A DNA stretch of 64,000 bases from Hybos culiciformis (GCA_964007475.1 OZ023274.1:77449303-77513302), one strand, 5' to 3'. Shown: positions 1 through 11,701, numbered from the stretch's first letter. The notes: generated by a model from the letters alone, not told the origin. Translations and numbers: made by a program.

Positions 1-656
1 TTTTAAAATATAAAATCTATCTGAAATCTGTTTAATCTGGCTTAGGCTAACTGCAATAACTTAATTTTTTCTTAAAAAGAGTTATTAACATTAGTGGTAA
101 TTTCGTACATAATTTAACCCTAATCATTATGTTGTGATTGAACATTTTTGATTACATTGATTAAGATACCGTAATAGTAAACTCTTTTTTTTTTCTTTTA
201 ATTTAAGGAAAACTAATTTTTATTTACACATATTTAATTTTGGATGCGTTCAACAAATGGTTTATCAAGCTGTTTTATTTTATTATCATTTTTTTTTTTT
301 TTTATTATTTTGGGTTTCCAGATATTGGTATTTGTGTGATTATGTGATGAGAAAATACAAGTTTTTAATATAATTTTATTCTCTTTGATATTTTATTAAA
401 AAATTGAAAAAAAAAAACAAAAAAACCAATGTTCTCAGCTCGTTTATTTCTTGCTTCTTTTATGTTTTCAAAATTGGCTCATTTGGGTATAATTTTAAAA
501 AGAAACGATCATAAGTTGATCAAACTTCGTGGAATTAAAAAGCTAGACAATTTTAGTTTATTTAAAAAAAGAAAATATAGGAAGAAATAAAAAAATATTT
601 TATAATTTATTTAAATTTTTAATTTTTTTTTTTTTTGGTATATTTATGTAACCAAA
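1..656. other. Upstream non-coding DNA, no gene seen
   Basis: AT-rich sequence with several homopolymer T and A runs. I see no open frame with protein-like composition on either strand and no recognisable repeat. It directly precedes the inferred first exon of the EF-hand gene, so its last part should hold that gene's promoter and 5' untranslated region, but I could not pick out a convincing TATA box. Confidence 0.5.
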
Positions 657-3600
657 ATGGCGTTTTCGTTAACAAAACTAGCATTTTCGAACGCAAATGT
701 GAAAAACTTAAGAGTTTTTGCTATTACTGGATTAAAATTGAATGTATTCGATTTTGAAATTAAAAAGGTAAAATAAAAAAAAAATATTTTAATTTTTTTT
801 CAAAGTATAAATGGATAGTTTACGAATAAATAAATACATATACTCTACATTAAATATACATCTATAATTAAAATATTAAATAAATTGTGTTTAACTAAAT
901 AAAATTTAATAAAATTAAAAAAAAAAAAGGAAATTATTTACTGATAAATTAAAACTAATTCTCATCGTTTTCTGTACTTTTGAGTTTAGATGTTTTAGAG
1001 AAATATGCTTAATGTCGCATGAATTATATTAAACTTTAAATCTCACCAAAAAAATGTTAAAATTTGTAAATAAATTTTGTAAAAGATAATCAGACTTAGA
1101 AAGTTTTAAAAATATTAAAATTTATACATAATGTGAAACAAATTTTTTTATTATGTTATGAATATTAAAACAAATAATGCACTTTTAAACATTACATTAA
1201 ATGTGTTGAACTTATAATTTTATGGATTCATGTTATCATTAACATTAACATAATATTGTTAGCTGCGAAAGCATTAAAAATCGTATTATTTTTTTTTTTT
1301 ACTTCGATGATTTTAGTAGGATTTGTGATAATAATTGAACATTAATGAAAGTTTTTAATTACGGCACAGCATAGAGTGTTAAAATTTATACAATAACCAT
1401 TATTACTATAGCTAAATAAACTAGCGCATATTGTAAATTGGTATATAGAAACATTTTTCTTCGGCTACAGAGAATCTACTATAGTTATTTCGGGTTTAGA
1501 ATGGATTTATTTCTTCACTGTTTTTTTTTTAGTGATGCATTTTACAAGATAATTGAAAAATAATTTATAAAAACAATTTAAGTTGCATCGAAATTTTGAT
1601 TTAATTGTTACATTGATTATAATATGGTTATTGTAGGAGTAATACGGAATACAATTTTTATAAAAATTATCAGAAAATCTTATGAAGGTTAAAATTTAAA
1701 ATATTTGATAGTGAATGTGTACAATACATACTTCAAAAAAACATGTTTCTTTTTATTACCATATGTTAAAAATAACAAAAAAAAAACTACAAGAGAATCA
1801 TAATATACCTAATATAATAATACTGAGACTGAATTTTTTATATATGTACATAAATAAATAAAACACCGATTTTTTTCAACATAATTATTATGATTTTGAT
1901 AAAAAAAAATATTTTTTTTGAATAATATTATGGTTATATTAATTTTTTTTTGTAATTTCGTAAATAAAAAGCCGGCAAAAAATTATTTTTATTACAATAA
2001 AATCATAATAATATTATTGTTTTTTTTCCTCAAAATATGTGTCTTAAATAAAAATTATTTTTTTTTTGACAATCATGAAAAGTAAATAAATTTTACTTCG
2101 ATGGTTTTAAGAATAAAAATAAAAATAAAAACAAAAATTTTTTGGTATACGTGATCTTTAGCATTTTATTTATTTAATTTTGTTTCTGTTTTATTATTAT
2201 TTTGCGTTTAATTTTGTGTTATTGGGGAAACAAAACAAAAAAAAAAAAAAACAAAAAAGTATCTTATATATGTAGGTATATGAAAATTTTTATTTGGCAT
2301 TATGAGATTTAATATTCTTTTTATTTTCCGTTATCAGAAAAGTCAACATTTTTTGACATTAAGAATATAACAAGTAAAAATTAAATTTAAAATAATACAC
2401 CAAACTTAATTTTTTTTTTTTTTGGTTTTTTGAAAGAATATTTTTATGGTTGTTATAATTTATTCAGCCGATTTAATATATACTTAGAGTATTTGAGTTG
2501 AATTGGTAAATGAGACGAATAAGAAAATATTATTATAAACTTAATGAAATTGTATTTATTAAAATTAATCTTTCACATAAGTTTCTATATAATGCCTTTG
2601 TTCGGATTGAGATAGTTAAACATGTTCAAAAGGAGTTAAAAATATTTTGAAAATCGACCGTTTGCACACACAGTGTATCATATGTTTACATTTGATACAC
2701 TTACGGGCGCAAAAAGTTTAAAATATATGAAGATTGAGTATATCTCCGGTTTTATTTACAAACAGTAAACACCAATTCTTACTAAATATTGCCAGACAAA
2801 TTTTTGTTCCGAACATATTTGCGTTTTTAATTTTTTCCTATGGAAAAATAACATCTAAAACAGAAACAGCAACAAAATATGTTTAGGGAACAAGAAATAA
2901 ATATTACTAAGCAGTCAAGAATTAAACGTGAATAAAAAATGGCAAACTTTATTTAGAGTGGGAACATCACTATCTCATTTCTGCATAAATACAACAAAAC
3001 AAAATACTTCAGTTATGTTTGAAATAATCAATATACCAAAATTAATTATTTTACTATTTTACGCCATAAAAATATTTTTAAATATTAGAAGAATGGACAG
3101 AGTAAATTCGTACTTGTCAGGCTTCTCTTATTTAATAATTGTTATAGCAATTTTTGAAATACATGCAATGAGAAAAAATTTAGATATTTCTTTCTTTTTT
3201 TTTTGTCATATAAATGTTAAAATTATTATTAAATTCTCTTCTATACTAAAATTAATTATTACTATTCAACACTTTTATTTGTACGAACATAAAAATAATT
3301 TTTTCTAATTTTTGAAAAACGTACAGAGCAATTTCGAATTTCAGTTTAATTGTCAGACTTCTTATATTCAATAATTGTGATATTTTTTAAATAATTTTTA
3401 AATAATTTTTTAAATAATTTTTTTAAATAAATTTCCATCATAAAAGAACGTTATAATAATTTACAAATAAATTTATTATATTCATCAACAAATATTTAAT
3501 TGAATTTTTCTTCAACCTTCAAGATAACATAATTAAATATCTGATATTTTCTTATAACAAATTTTCTTGAAATTTATAAACCGGTAATTATAAAATATAA

Positions 3601-5328
3601 ATCAAATATATACCTAATTTACTTGTTTTACGGAAGTTGTTATAAAATTCAATAAAATGACAATAATTTAATATTTTTTAAATAAACTCTATTCTAGTTT
3701 TTTAAACATCTGTGTTGTCTTTTTTAAATAAAATAAACTTATTTAATTTTTTATTTTCATTTTCGTTTAATGATTTTAATAATTATTTTTATCTCTTTTC
3801 TGTAAAAAATATTATATATACAATAAATGAAGCTGATAAGTTTTTTATAGCCCAGATGAAAATAAAAATCTCAATAAAAGAATTGTTAACTTTAGTTATA
3901 CAGCTTAGTAGAATTCTTGAACAGAATTACTAGATTGATGCTTATTGATGAATATTTTTACCATATAGCAATACTATCATATTGTAATGTTTCAGTGATT
4001 TTATTTAAATTATTTGAATTATTATGTTATCTGAACCTGTTGGTAAAATTTAGATTTGCTTAGATTTGACAAAAATCACCACTAATTTGTCATCACAAAC
4101 TGTACATATAGGCAGTTTAAATATATAGGAAATAGGTCATATTTTTTTAAAAACATTAAAGACATCTTAATTTTAATATTAATATACATAATATTTATGT
4201 TTTAGAATCAACCGCAATTGACTTCAATTAGGCAGATGCAATCTCAACATAATTCAAGAAATACAATTTCATTTAACACCGAACGTACTATTCGTTATTA
4301 CTCATCAGAGAAGTCTCCGGCAAAACATGAACAAAAAGGTTATGATTCAGATTCAGACGATGAAAAAATTGTACGACGAAAAAAAGATGCGAAAGGAAAA
4401 TACATTGAAAGGGTAAGAAAAAATTTTTAAACAAGCATTTTTTTTTTCTTAACATTTTTAAGTTATAAGAATCCTGTACTCGCAATCAGTACGAAAAATC
4501 CAGTTTTATTAATTCATCTTGTATAAAATTTTTTTAACAATTTTTCATGAACAGAATAAAAAATTGTAAAATTATACTATTACGTTGAACATATGTACTG
4601 TACATATCTAGTTAGAAATAAATTTCTTTTTATATATTTTTTAGGGTAATTCTGAATTTTGGCGCCGTAAAATGAGAACTTTACACGCAATTCTAGATGT
4701 CAATAATGATGGTGTCGTATCGTATGAAGATCTTGTAATATTGGGTAAAAAATTCACTGACTTAGGTCATTTACCAAAAGATACTTCAAAAGAATTTTTT
4801 GATGTAATGAAAAAAACATGGGAAGAACAATGGGGTGAAATTACCCCTTATAATTTGGTAACTGCTGAACAATTTTTAACTGATATGCATCACACAATTA
4901 ATGATAAAGAATTGGTGAAAAAAGTTGGAAGATTCTTACCATACTTCTTCAAGGTAATATAATTCTTATCAGATTCGTATTTGAATTTAAATTATTTTTC
5001 AATTATGAGAAATATTTTTTCTAAATACTTTTAACATATTTTAACCACTACACTAAAAAGAATAAGTACTAGTACATATATAAAAATTTTGTTTTAGGCT
5101 GTGGATACTGATCATTCTGGCTATTTGGATTTAGATCAATATAAACTATTTTTTAGATGCTTAGATTTAAAAGAAGAAGATGCGGCTGTGTCATTTCACC
5201 TAATTGATATTAATGGTGACAATAAATTAACTCTCAAAGAATTTGTAAAATTGGGAAGAGATTATTTTTTGACAGAAGATGAGAAACGAATTTCACGTAT
5301 GTTTTGGGGTCCATTAATTCAACATTGA
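657..5328 (+). CDS. EF-hand calcium-binding protein, sarcoplasmic calcium-binding protein/calexcitin-like (spliced, 4 exons)
   Basis: Proposed exons are 657-767, 4206-4412, 4645-4953 and 5098-5328, all joined in phase 0 with GT-AG ends, giving about 285 aa. Exons 2-4 read continuously and are well supported. Exon 1 is inferred from a good start context (accaaaATGG), an AAG|gtaaaa donor and matching phase. The protein has EF-hand loops at about residues 124-135 (DVNNDGVVSYED), 212-223 (DTDHSGYLDLDQ) and 246-257 (DINGDNKLTLKE), with a degenerate fourth hand around 165-180. Only the last loop has the canonical Glu at position 12; the first has Asp and the middle one Gln, so calcium affinity probably differs between sites. 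The ending MFWGPLIQH fits the sarcoplasmic calcium-binding protein group as I know it. Such proteins buffer cytosolic calcium. Residues 1-80 are basic and Ser/Thr-rich and contain IRYYSSE, resembling a mitochondrial presequence cleavage site. A GYDSDSDDEK acidic stretch follows. Alternative: translation starts at the ATG at 4236 in exon 2. Confidence 0.75.
768..4205 (+). other. Inferred intron 1 of the EF-hand gene
   Basis: About 3.4 kb of AT-rich, low-complexity DNA between the AAG|gtaaaa donor and the ttttag acceptor before AATCAACCG. It holds many poly-A/T tracts. The open frames inside it (for example 2928-3308 and 3712-3933) have Ile/Asn/Lys/Phe-biased composition and no recognisable domain, so I treat them as chance. 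If exon 1 is wrong, this is simply upstream intergenic DNA. Confidence 0.45.
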
Positions 5329-5488
5329 AGATATTTTGATAAAATTGTTCGTTTCAATGTCGCAAAGAGAACTTTCTCGAATAATTTCAAAGAATTTATT
5401 TTAATTTTTAAGATTAAGAAAATTAATTTTTTTTTTATTATTATTGATTTACAAATTATTTTGATAATTCGACTTTTAAATTTAATTA

Positions 5489-5494
5489 AATAAA
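5489..5494 (+). terminator. Polyadenylation signal AATAAA of the EF-hand gene
   Basis: First canonical AATAAA after the stop codon at 5326-5328, about 160 bases downstream, in an AT-rich 3' region. Position fits a short 3' untranslated region. Confidence 0.5.
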
Positions 5495-6076
5495 GACAAA
5501 ATGCTTTAATTTTATTTTCATTATATAATCATAAAAATTAAAGGTATTTTATTTAACGCTTTTTTCTAGCGCTGTATACAGTAATTAATTAAGTAAAACA
5601 TTTTAAAAATAAGGTTTGTTTTGAATTTAAATTCAATTTCTGTACTTTCTATAATAAAAATAATTAAAACCCATTTTCTATTGCTATATAAATACACAGT
5701 GTAATCTCATATTATAAGTTGAGTCGCTACACAGTACTAGAATAAAACATCCAATAAAACTAATTAGTCTTTATAAAATATTCCTTAACCACAATTAATT
5801 TAATAATAGTTAAAAAAACAACCACAAAATTTAAAGAAATTTTTTAATTTGATTAAATTTATACTCAGAGATAATGATGGCCATGACTTGTTATTTTTTC
5901 AATATATTTTATCAAATATTTTTGAATTTTACGCTATTTTTTTCAATTTTGATTTTTTTTTTTCTAAACATTTTCAGTTTTCATCTACTTTTTTTTAATT
6001 CTTTAATCGAATTTATTGTCGTTTGAATTTATGTGGAAATATTATTAAATTAAAAAATCCTGTCTCGAATAGATTA

Positions 6077-6159
6077 AGATACATATTAATGTACAAATTT
6101 GAAATTGTAACAAAAAATTTAAATAAAATTATCGATCTTAAAATCAAATGAACTAAAAA
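6077..6159 (+). repeat. 83-bp direct repeat, copy 1
   Basis: Matches 6804-6886 in the same orientation with three visible mismatches. Contains TTATCGATCTTAAAATC. The two copies are 727 bp apart. No target-site duplication or inverted ends seen, so its nature (duplication or dispersed-repeat fragment) is open. Confidence 0.75.
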
Positions 6160-6803
6160 ATATTATTAAATTATAAAACTTAATTTTTGGTATTTTATGT
6201 TAATTTATAGTCTTTGGTATCACTTTTTACTCACTTAACAATGCAAAAACTAGGTAAAATGTACTTTTAATATTGAAATTGAATGTTAGTGAACCTAATA
6301 GAATCAAACATTCAATAGAAAGAAATTTCACAAAATACTTCAAATCATACTTATAAAATATGATTAATATAGGTGGGGGTTTTTTTATGTTTTTTATTTG
6401 TTCTAATTTTTAAAATATGTAGATAACAACTATAACGACTTTTTTATAATGTTAAATTTTGGTACCACGTCTGTGACATCTGTTTTATATTAGGCAGAAC
6501 TTGACACTTTATATGGAAAATTAAAAATTCGTTTTTTAAAAACATTATTTAGCCAGGATCTATTGTTCCGCTTGACTTCGATAAAAAAGAGGCTTGATTG
6601 CTCACGTCAGATATCAGAAAATAATTGAGTTTTGAGCTTATATATAATTAAAAATTTGGCAAAATAACATTACATATATTAATTAAAATAAATTAAACTA
6701 TTGGCTGATCAATTTCATTTAATCAATAATTCGTAAACTATTCTTAAATATGTAGAACTATTTATGTAATTTCAGAATTTTTTATCTCAGATTTAAAAAA
6801 AAA

Positions 6804-6886
6804 AGATACCTATTAATGTACAAATTTGTAATTGTAACAAAAAATTTAAACAAAATTATCGATCTTAAAATCAAATGAACTAAAAA
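6804..6886 (+). repeat. 83-bp direct repeat, copy 2
   Basis: Second copy of the repeat at 6077-6159, same strand. It lies about 210 bp upstream of the first LRR gene. Confidence 0.75.
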
Positions 6887-7095
6887 CGATTATGATAAAA
6901 TTTAGAACCTAATCAATACTTTAAGACTTTTGAGAAATAAAAATTTCAAATAAAAAAATTTTCTACTCGAGCAAAGGGTTAAGGTTAAATTTATCAAATT
7001 ATATTATGAAGAGATAATAAAACATTAAAAATAAAAAATTAAAACATTACGTATTACCGTTCTTTAATTCAAACGCGCAACATTATTTAAAAAAA

Positions 7096-8367
7096 ATGTT
7101 GTTTTCATTGGTTTCAATTTTCATCATATTTCAATTAATATTTCACATCGAGACCAAAGATATTATTGAAAGTTGTATTGAAGATGACATTTCATTTAGT
7201 TGTGAAAATTTTGAATTCGAAAAAAATCACAATGATAATAAATTAATTTTTGCTGGAGAATTATTAAGTGACCGGCAGAGAGTATTATTCAAAAATTGTG
7301 TAATGCGTACAATACCAATTAATTTTTTTGAAGCGTTTCCTAATGTCAAAATTATTGAAATTATAAATTGTGAATTAAGTAAGCTGAGACCAAAAGATTT
7401 CTCGAAACAACAAGATCAAAAGCTTAGGATTTTTATAATTAATAATCCAATAACAATGTTACCACCAGAAAGTTTTTCGGAAACTAATAATTTGGATTCA
7501 ATTGTTATCAGATCCACACAACTAAAAATTCTTTATTCAAAAACATTTTCCAAAATTATTGAATTGAGAATTTTAACATTAACATTAAATCAAATCAATT
7601 ATATTGAATCTAGAGCATTTCCAGAAAGTCTAACTTCTCTAGATTTGTCATCTAATCAATTGTCAGACTTGAATCCAAAAATTTTTGAAAATAATAAAAA
7701 TTTGAAAACTTTAATGTTGAACAACAATACTATCAAATATTTTCGAATAAATCAATTTGAATCGCTGGAGAATTTAGAAAAATTAGAACTGAATTCAAAT
7801 CAAATCAAACATTTTCAAATTAATTTTTTACCCAAAACTTTAGAAGATTTAAAGTTAAACGAAAACCAAATAGGTACTTTCCAGATAATGAATAATGAGC
7901 CATTTGAATTCAATAATCTAATATTTATGAAAATTAATTCACAAAATAATATTAATGGTTTAGATTTTAAGTTAGAAAATTTGATCATGAAAAAATTAAC
8001 TTCTTTAGATTTAAGTCATTCAAATATTAAAAATTTGAATAATAAATCATTTTTAAATATGAATAAACTAAATAATTTAACTTTGTCTGGAAATAATTTT
8101 CAACAATTTGATTTACAAATTCTTCATGGAAACAAAAATTTACTTAGAATTGATTTAGATAACAATAATTTAGATTATTTAAAATATGAAATATTGGAGC
8201 AGTTACCGTCTCTTACCACGATTAACATTAAAGAGAATAATTGGAATTGCAGTTTTTTAGGTGACATGCTGAAATATTTCAAGGAAAAAAAAATTAGTTT
8301 TGATAAAAATACAGAGAAGTGTAGTGATTTCAATAAAACTGATTTAGATGGTATTTGCTGCCAATAA
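7096..8367 (+). CDS. Secreted leucine-rich-repeat protein (LRR gene 1)
   Basis: Uninterrupted 423-aa frame with no need for introns. Residues 1-20 (MLFSLVSIFIIFQLIFHIET) form a signal peptide. Cysteines around residues 27 and 35 and the motif PINFFEAFPN start the ectodomain. About a dozen irregular LRRs follow with the L-x-x-L-x-L-x-x-N-x-I/L pattern, for example LTSLDLSSNQLSDL. The C terminus is a short cap, NNWNCSFL ... EKC ... GICCQ. No transmembrane segment or GPI-type tail is seen, so the mature protein should be secreted. It is the most diverged of the four clustered copies but clearly the same family. The start is the first ATG of the frame and directly precedes the hydrophobic core. 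LRR ectodomains bind proteins or glycans; the ligand cannot be read from sequence. The decayed copy at 9208-9862 is most like this gene. Confidence 0.9.
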   Translation: MLFSLVSIFIIFQLIFHIETKDIIESCIEDDISFSCENFEFEKNHNDNKLIFAGELLSDRQRVLFKNCVMRTIPINFFEAFPNVKIIEIINCELSKLRPKDFSKQQDQKLRIFIINNPITMLPPESFSETNNLDSIVIRSTQLKILYSKTFSKIIELRILTLTLNQINYIESRAFPESLTSLDLSSNQLSDLNPKIFENNKNLKTLMLNNNTIKYFRINQFESLENLEKLELNSNQIKHFQINFLPKTLEDLKLNENQIGTFQIMNNEPFEFNNLIFMKINSQNNINGLDFKLENLIMKKLTSLDLSHSNIKNLNNKSFLNMNKLNNLTLSGNNFQQFDLQILHGNKNLLRIDLDNNNLDYLKYEILEQLPSLTTINIKENNWNCSFLGDMLKYFKEKKISFDKNTEKCSDFNKTDLDGICCQ

Positions 8368-9207
8368 TAAATAACTGTTAACTAATGTCAAATTATTTTG
8401 GTCTTCATAATCTGAATGAATTAGACATATTTTGATAGTTAGCATTAACAGTATCATATAAAATACTATGCCGTAACAAATACTACATACGTTAGGAATT
8501 TTTTTTAACTATGCAGATTTTTATAAGTATAAGGTTAAGTTGGTTTGATTACTTATTATATTTGAATAATTCATTATCTGTTTGATTTAAATTTTCATTA
8601 TCTTAGAGAGAATTATATATTTAATATTAAAGGTTAGGTAATCTCAATCTTGAACAAGATATATACATAATATTTTTTCCCACTGGCAATTTTTTGGTTA
8701 TAAATTCGAATTTCTGTAATTTTCATAATCCGTTTTTCATTAATAATTTTATTTCAAAAACTTTAATATAATTATTTTATCTTTTAATTTTTAAATATTC
8801 ATTTAAAATCGGGAACAGTTTAATACATCGGATCAGATTAAATTTGATAAGAATTTAGTTTAAGATGCTTTAATAATTAGAATCACTTATTAAAATGAGA
8901 TATTTTTATAAAATAATACTTATTTTATTTTTTAACTGAATACGAAATGCAATACGAAAATGTCTAAAGCTCTTTTACTATATACACAATACATATATGC
9001 TACAAAAATAAATAAATAAAAAAAAAATCAAGTTTTAATTAAACGCAACATTCGTCCGTCCTATCGTCGGTGTTTTGGTGAAATTTCCAAAGTCCAAATT
9101 TAATAATACATAGTTGAAAATACTTTTTTTCTCTGATCTGATAAATTCTAATAATAAAAATTATTAAACAAAATAAACTCAAAAAATTATTTTTAATTAA
9201 CACTTAT
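8368..9207. other. Intergenic DNA after LRR gene 1
   Basis: AT-rich, no open frame worth reporting. The missing 5' half of the decayed LRR copy that follows may once have lain here, but I find no alignable remnant before about 9208. Confidence 0.45.
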
Positions 9208-9862
9208 TTAGATTTATAAATTATTGGTTAATTGCACCTAATCAATTTTGTCAGACTTGAATTCACAAATTTAAAAAAAAATGAAAATAAAAAAAAAATT
9301 TATCTTGAACAACAATGCTATTATAAAATATTTTCGAATAAATAAATTTCAACTACTGAAGAGTAAGACTGAATTTAAAACAAATTAAACTTTTATAGCT
9401 ATAGACTTATTATTGTACCTAAAACTTTAGATTGACATCATTTTAATTTAATTAAAAACCATTTAAAAATTTTAGAAATTATGTAGTATAAATAACACGA
9501 ATTAATTATTCTTGAACTATTGGATATTCATTTACAGAATAACATAATGATTTAAATATTAAGCTAGAAATTTTTGTTTAGAAAAATTTAAAAATCAAAT
9601 AATAAATTAATTTTTAATTGTAAAAAATCTAATTTTTTTATATTTACAAACTGGAAATAATTTGCAACCGTTTGATTAACAAATTCTGCTTGCTTTTAAT
9701 TAGAATAGATTTATATTAAATATTTATGATTAACATCAATAAAAATAATTGCAATTGCAGTTTTTTTTTACTAATATTCAAAAATATTTCAAGAAAAAGG
9801 GATTAGTAATTATAAAAATATGGAGAAATAAAATTATAGAATAGCTATCTATTGCTAATAAT
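9208..9862 (+). pseudogene. Decayed LRR gene copy, 5' half missing
   Basis: Read beside LRR gene 1, this stretch aligns in the same order to roughly 7650-8370. Matching landmarks are the segment with TTGTCAGACTTGAAT, the ATATTTTCGAATAAAT segment, the CCTAAAACTTTAGA segment, CTGGAAATAATTTGCAAC near the last repeats, and the C-terminal cap region with AATTGCAGTTTTTT. The final ATTGCTAATAATGA parallels the gene 1 stop region. All three frames are broken by many indels and stop codons, so it cannot encode a protein. The first 180 or so codons have no counterpart. It is an old duplicate of LRR gene 1, with far more decay than seen between the living copies. Confidence 0.85.
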
Positions 9863-10180
9863 GATATAATATTTTGAATTTCTAATTTTGGAAACATTAT
9901 GCTGCAAATGTGCTAAATGCCGATGCTGAATAATTTTGATCGCAAAATTTAATGTACGAAAGTTCGTTTAATGACTAAAGTATTTAGCAATTAATATAAG
10001 TACCTAGTATATAATATAATACCATATTATTAGTTGCTTATCTTTGTTTTGAACCTTTTTGATAAATTAAATTAATCAATTTATAATCATACAAAATTTT
10101 AGTTTAAAAATTATAAATATAAAATTTGAATTTAGTTGCAATTTACCTTTCGAAGTTCTAAATCATAATTTAAAAACAAT
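9863..10180. other. Spacer and promoter region before LRR gene 2
   Basis: AT-rich spacer. Its last 70 bases resemble the regions just upstream of LRR genes 3 and 4 (TATAAATA, then TTTAGTTGCAATTT), so it contains the promoter of gene 2. Nothing else recognised. Confidence 0.55.
10112..10119 (+). promoter_or_regulatory. TATA box of LRR gene 2
   Basis: TATAAATA, 69 bases before the ATG at 10181. The same box lies 70 bases before the ATG of genes 3 and 4, followed in each by a related TTTAGTYGCAATTT block. Conservation of box, spacing and downstream block while other upstream bases differ supports a core promoter. Confidence 0.6.
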
Positions 10181-11467
10181 ATGAAAGCAATTAAATATAA
10201 AACGTTTGTATTAATTTTAATTCATTTCAATTTAAGTTCTTCTGATGATAATTTTGAAAAATATTGTGAAGATTTTATTAATACATTATATGTGTGTCGA
10301 GATTTTGAATTTCCCGAAAACCAACATGACATAATATTAAAATATTCCGGAACAGAGCTTAGTAATTTAGAAGCAGTACAATTTAGTCAGTGTATTATGA
10401 ATTCAATACCCATTAATTTTTTCGAAGCATTTCCAAATATTGTAAATATTGAAATTTCTGATTGTAAATTGGAAAAACTTAGAGAAAAAGATTTGAATCC
10501 AATAAATCAATCTATAAAAGTCATAAGTTTTGTAAATAATAATATTGCAATGTTACCAGCAAGTATATTTGCATCATTTAAAAAAATTGAATCAATTTAT
10601 TTAAAATCAAATTTAATTAAAACTATTAATTCAAAAGTTTTTTCAACATTACAAGAATTAAGACGTTTAAGTTTAAATTATAATAAAATTGGGCTTATTG
10701 AAGCGAAATCATTTCCTCAAAGCTTACAAATATTAGATTTATCTCAAAATGAAATTGTTAATTTAAATTCCGAAACATTTGAAAATAATATAAATTTAGA
10801 GTATTTAATTTTACATCATAATAAAATTAAAGAATTTCATCCCAAAATATTTCAACCATTGATCAAATTAAAAGAATTAGATTTAAATAAAAATGAAATA
10901 AAATATTTTCAAGCTGATTTTTTACCGATTAATTTAGTCAAATTACAGCTACAATATAATTATATTACATTATTTGAGTTAACTAAAGATAATACAAATA
11001 AATTGAATTTTCTTGACGAATTTATAATAAGCTATCAATTAAATTCAAAATTGATTATTAATTTAGAATACTTAAATTCAGTTAATTTAAAAACTATTGA
11101 TTTAAGCAAATCAAATGTAAGAGAATTAACTCGGAATTCATTTTCGAAATTTCAAAAATTACAAAATATAGATTTATCTGAAAACAATTTTGAACAATTT
11201 GATTTAAGTATATTAAGTGATATTAATAAAAGTTTTCAATTAGACATAAGAAATAATAATTTAACAAATTTGAATTATAAAATTATAGAAAATTTTAATA
11301 AAATACCAGAAAAAATATTTTTACAAGGAAATGATTGGAATTGTAAATTTTTGGAAGAAATGATTGATTACATGATTTCTAAAAATATAATTATTGGAAT
11401 TGTTGTTTCCGAGAAATGTAAAGATGCTAAGCAAATAGTTGTAAATAAAATTTGTTGTTGGCCATAA
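10181..11467 (+). CDS. Secreted leucine-rich-repeat protein (LRR gene 2)
   Basis: Single-exon 428-aa protein. Signal peptide at residues 1 to about 21 (MKAIKYKTFVLILIHFNLSS), then SDDNFEKYC ... VCRDFEFP with the paired cysteines, then PINFFEAFPN and a run of irregular LRRs to about residue 375. It ends with the cap NDWNCKFL ... SEKC ... ICCWP. There is no membrane anchor. Compared with genes 3 and 4 it is a mosaic. Codons for about residues 43-87 and the last 73 codons are identical or nearly so, while the N terminus and residues about 285-355 differ strongly, mostly by amino-acid-changing substitutions. Its 3' flank is the same as that of gene 3, because it supplied the 3' end of gene 3 by recombination. 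Function unknown beyond a secreted LRR binding protein. Confidence 0.92.
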   Translation: MKAIKYKTFVLILIHFNLSSSDDNFEKYCEDFINTLYVCRDFEFPENQHDIILKYSGTELSNLEAVQFSQCIMNSIPINFFEAFPNIVNIEISDCKLEKLREKDLNPINQSIKVISFVNNNIAMLPASIFASFKKIESIYLKSNLIKTINSKVFSTLQELRRLSLNYNKIGLIEAKSFPQSLQILDLSQNEIVNLNSETFENNINLEYLILHHNKIKEFHPKIFQPLIKLKELDLNKNEIKYFQADFLPINLVKLQLQYNYITLFELTKDNTNKLNFLDEFIISYQLNSKLIINLEYLNSVNLKTIDLSKSNVRELTRNSFSKFQKLQNIDLSENNFEQFDLSILSDINKSFQLDIRNNNLTNLNYKIIENFNKIPEKIFLQGNDWNCKFLEEMIDYMISKNIIIGIVVSEKCKDAKQIVVNKICCWP

Positions 11468-11566
11468 AAATTACACATACCTGTGTGTATATACATTTTG
11501 TTCATTTATACTTATTTTCCTTATTTTAAAATTAAAAAAAAAATATTGTATCATATTTTGGTAATT

Positions 11567-11572
11567 AATAAA
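11567..11572 (+). terminator. Polyadenylation signal of LRR gene 2
   Basis: AATAAA 100 bases after the stop codon; repeated identically after gene 3 at 15109-15114 because the spacer is duplicated. Confidence 0.5.
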
Positions 11573-11701
11573 AACAGAATTATATGTAATACATTCTTAC
11601 TATATTAGAGTATAATACAAGTTTAATCAACAAAAGAGGTCGAATCTAATTTTTTATTCGTAATTCTTGAATGTTATGAAATTTTATATAATATGTACTA
11701 C

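Larger units (their letters stand above)
5495..7095. other. Intergenic DNA between the EF-hand gene and the first LRR gene
   Basis: AT-rich and low complexity. The only structure I see is an 83-bp direct repeat (6077-6159 and 6804-6886). No TATA box comparable to those of the downstream LRR genes is obvious before 7096. Confidence 0.5.

Noticed and set aside
2928..3308. 126-aa plus-strand open frame
   Set aside because: Ile/Lys/Phe/Asn-rich, containing homopolymer translations, starting without a good context and lying inside the inferred intron 1. No domain or signal recognised.
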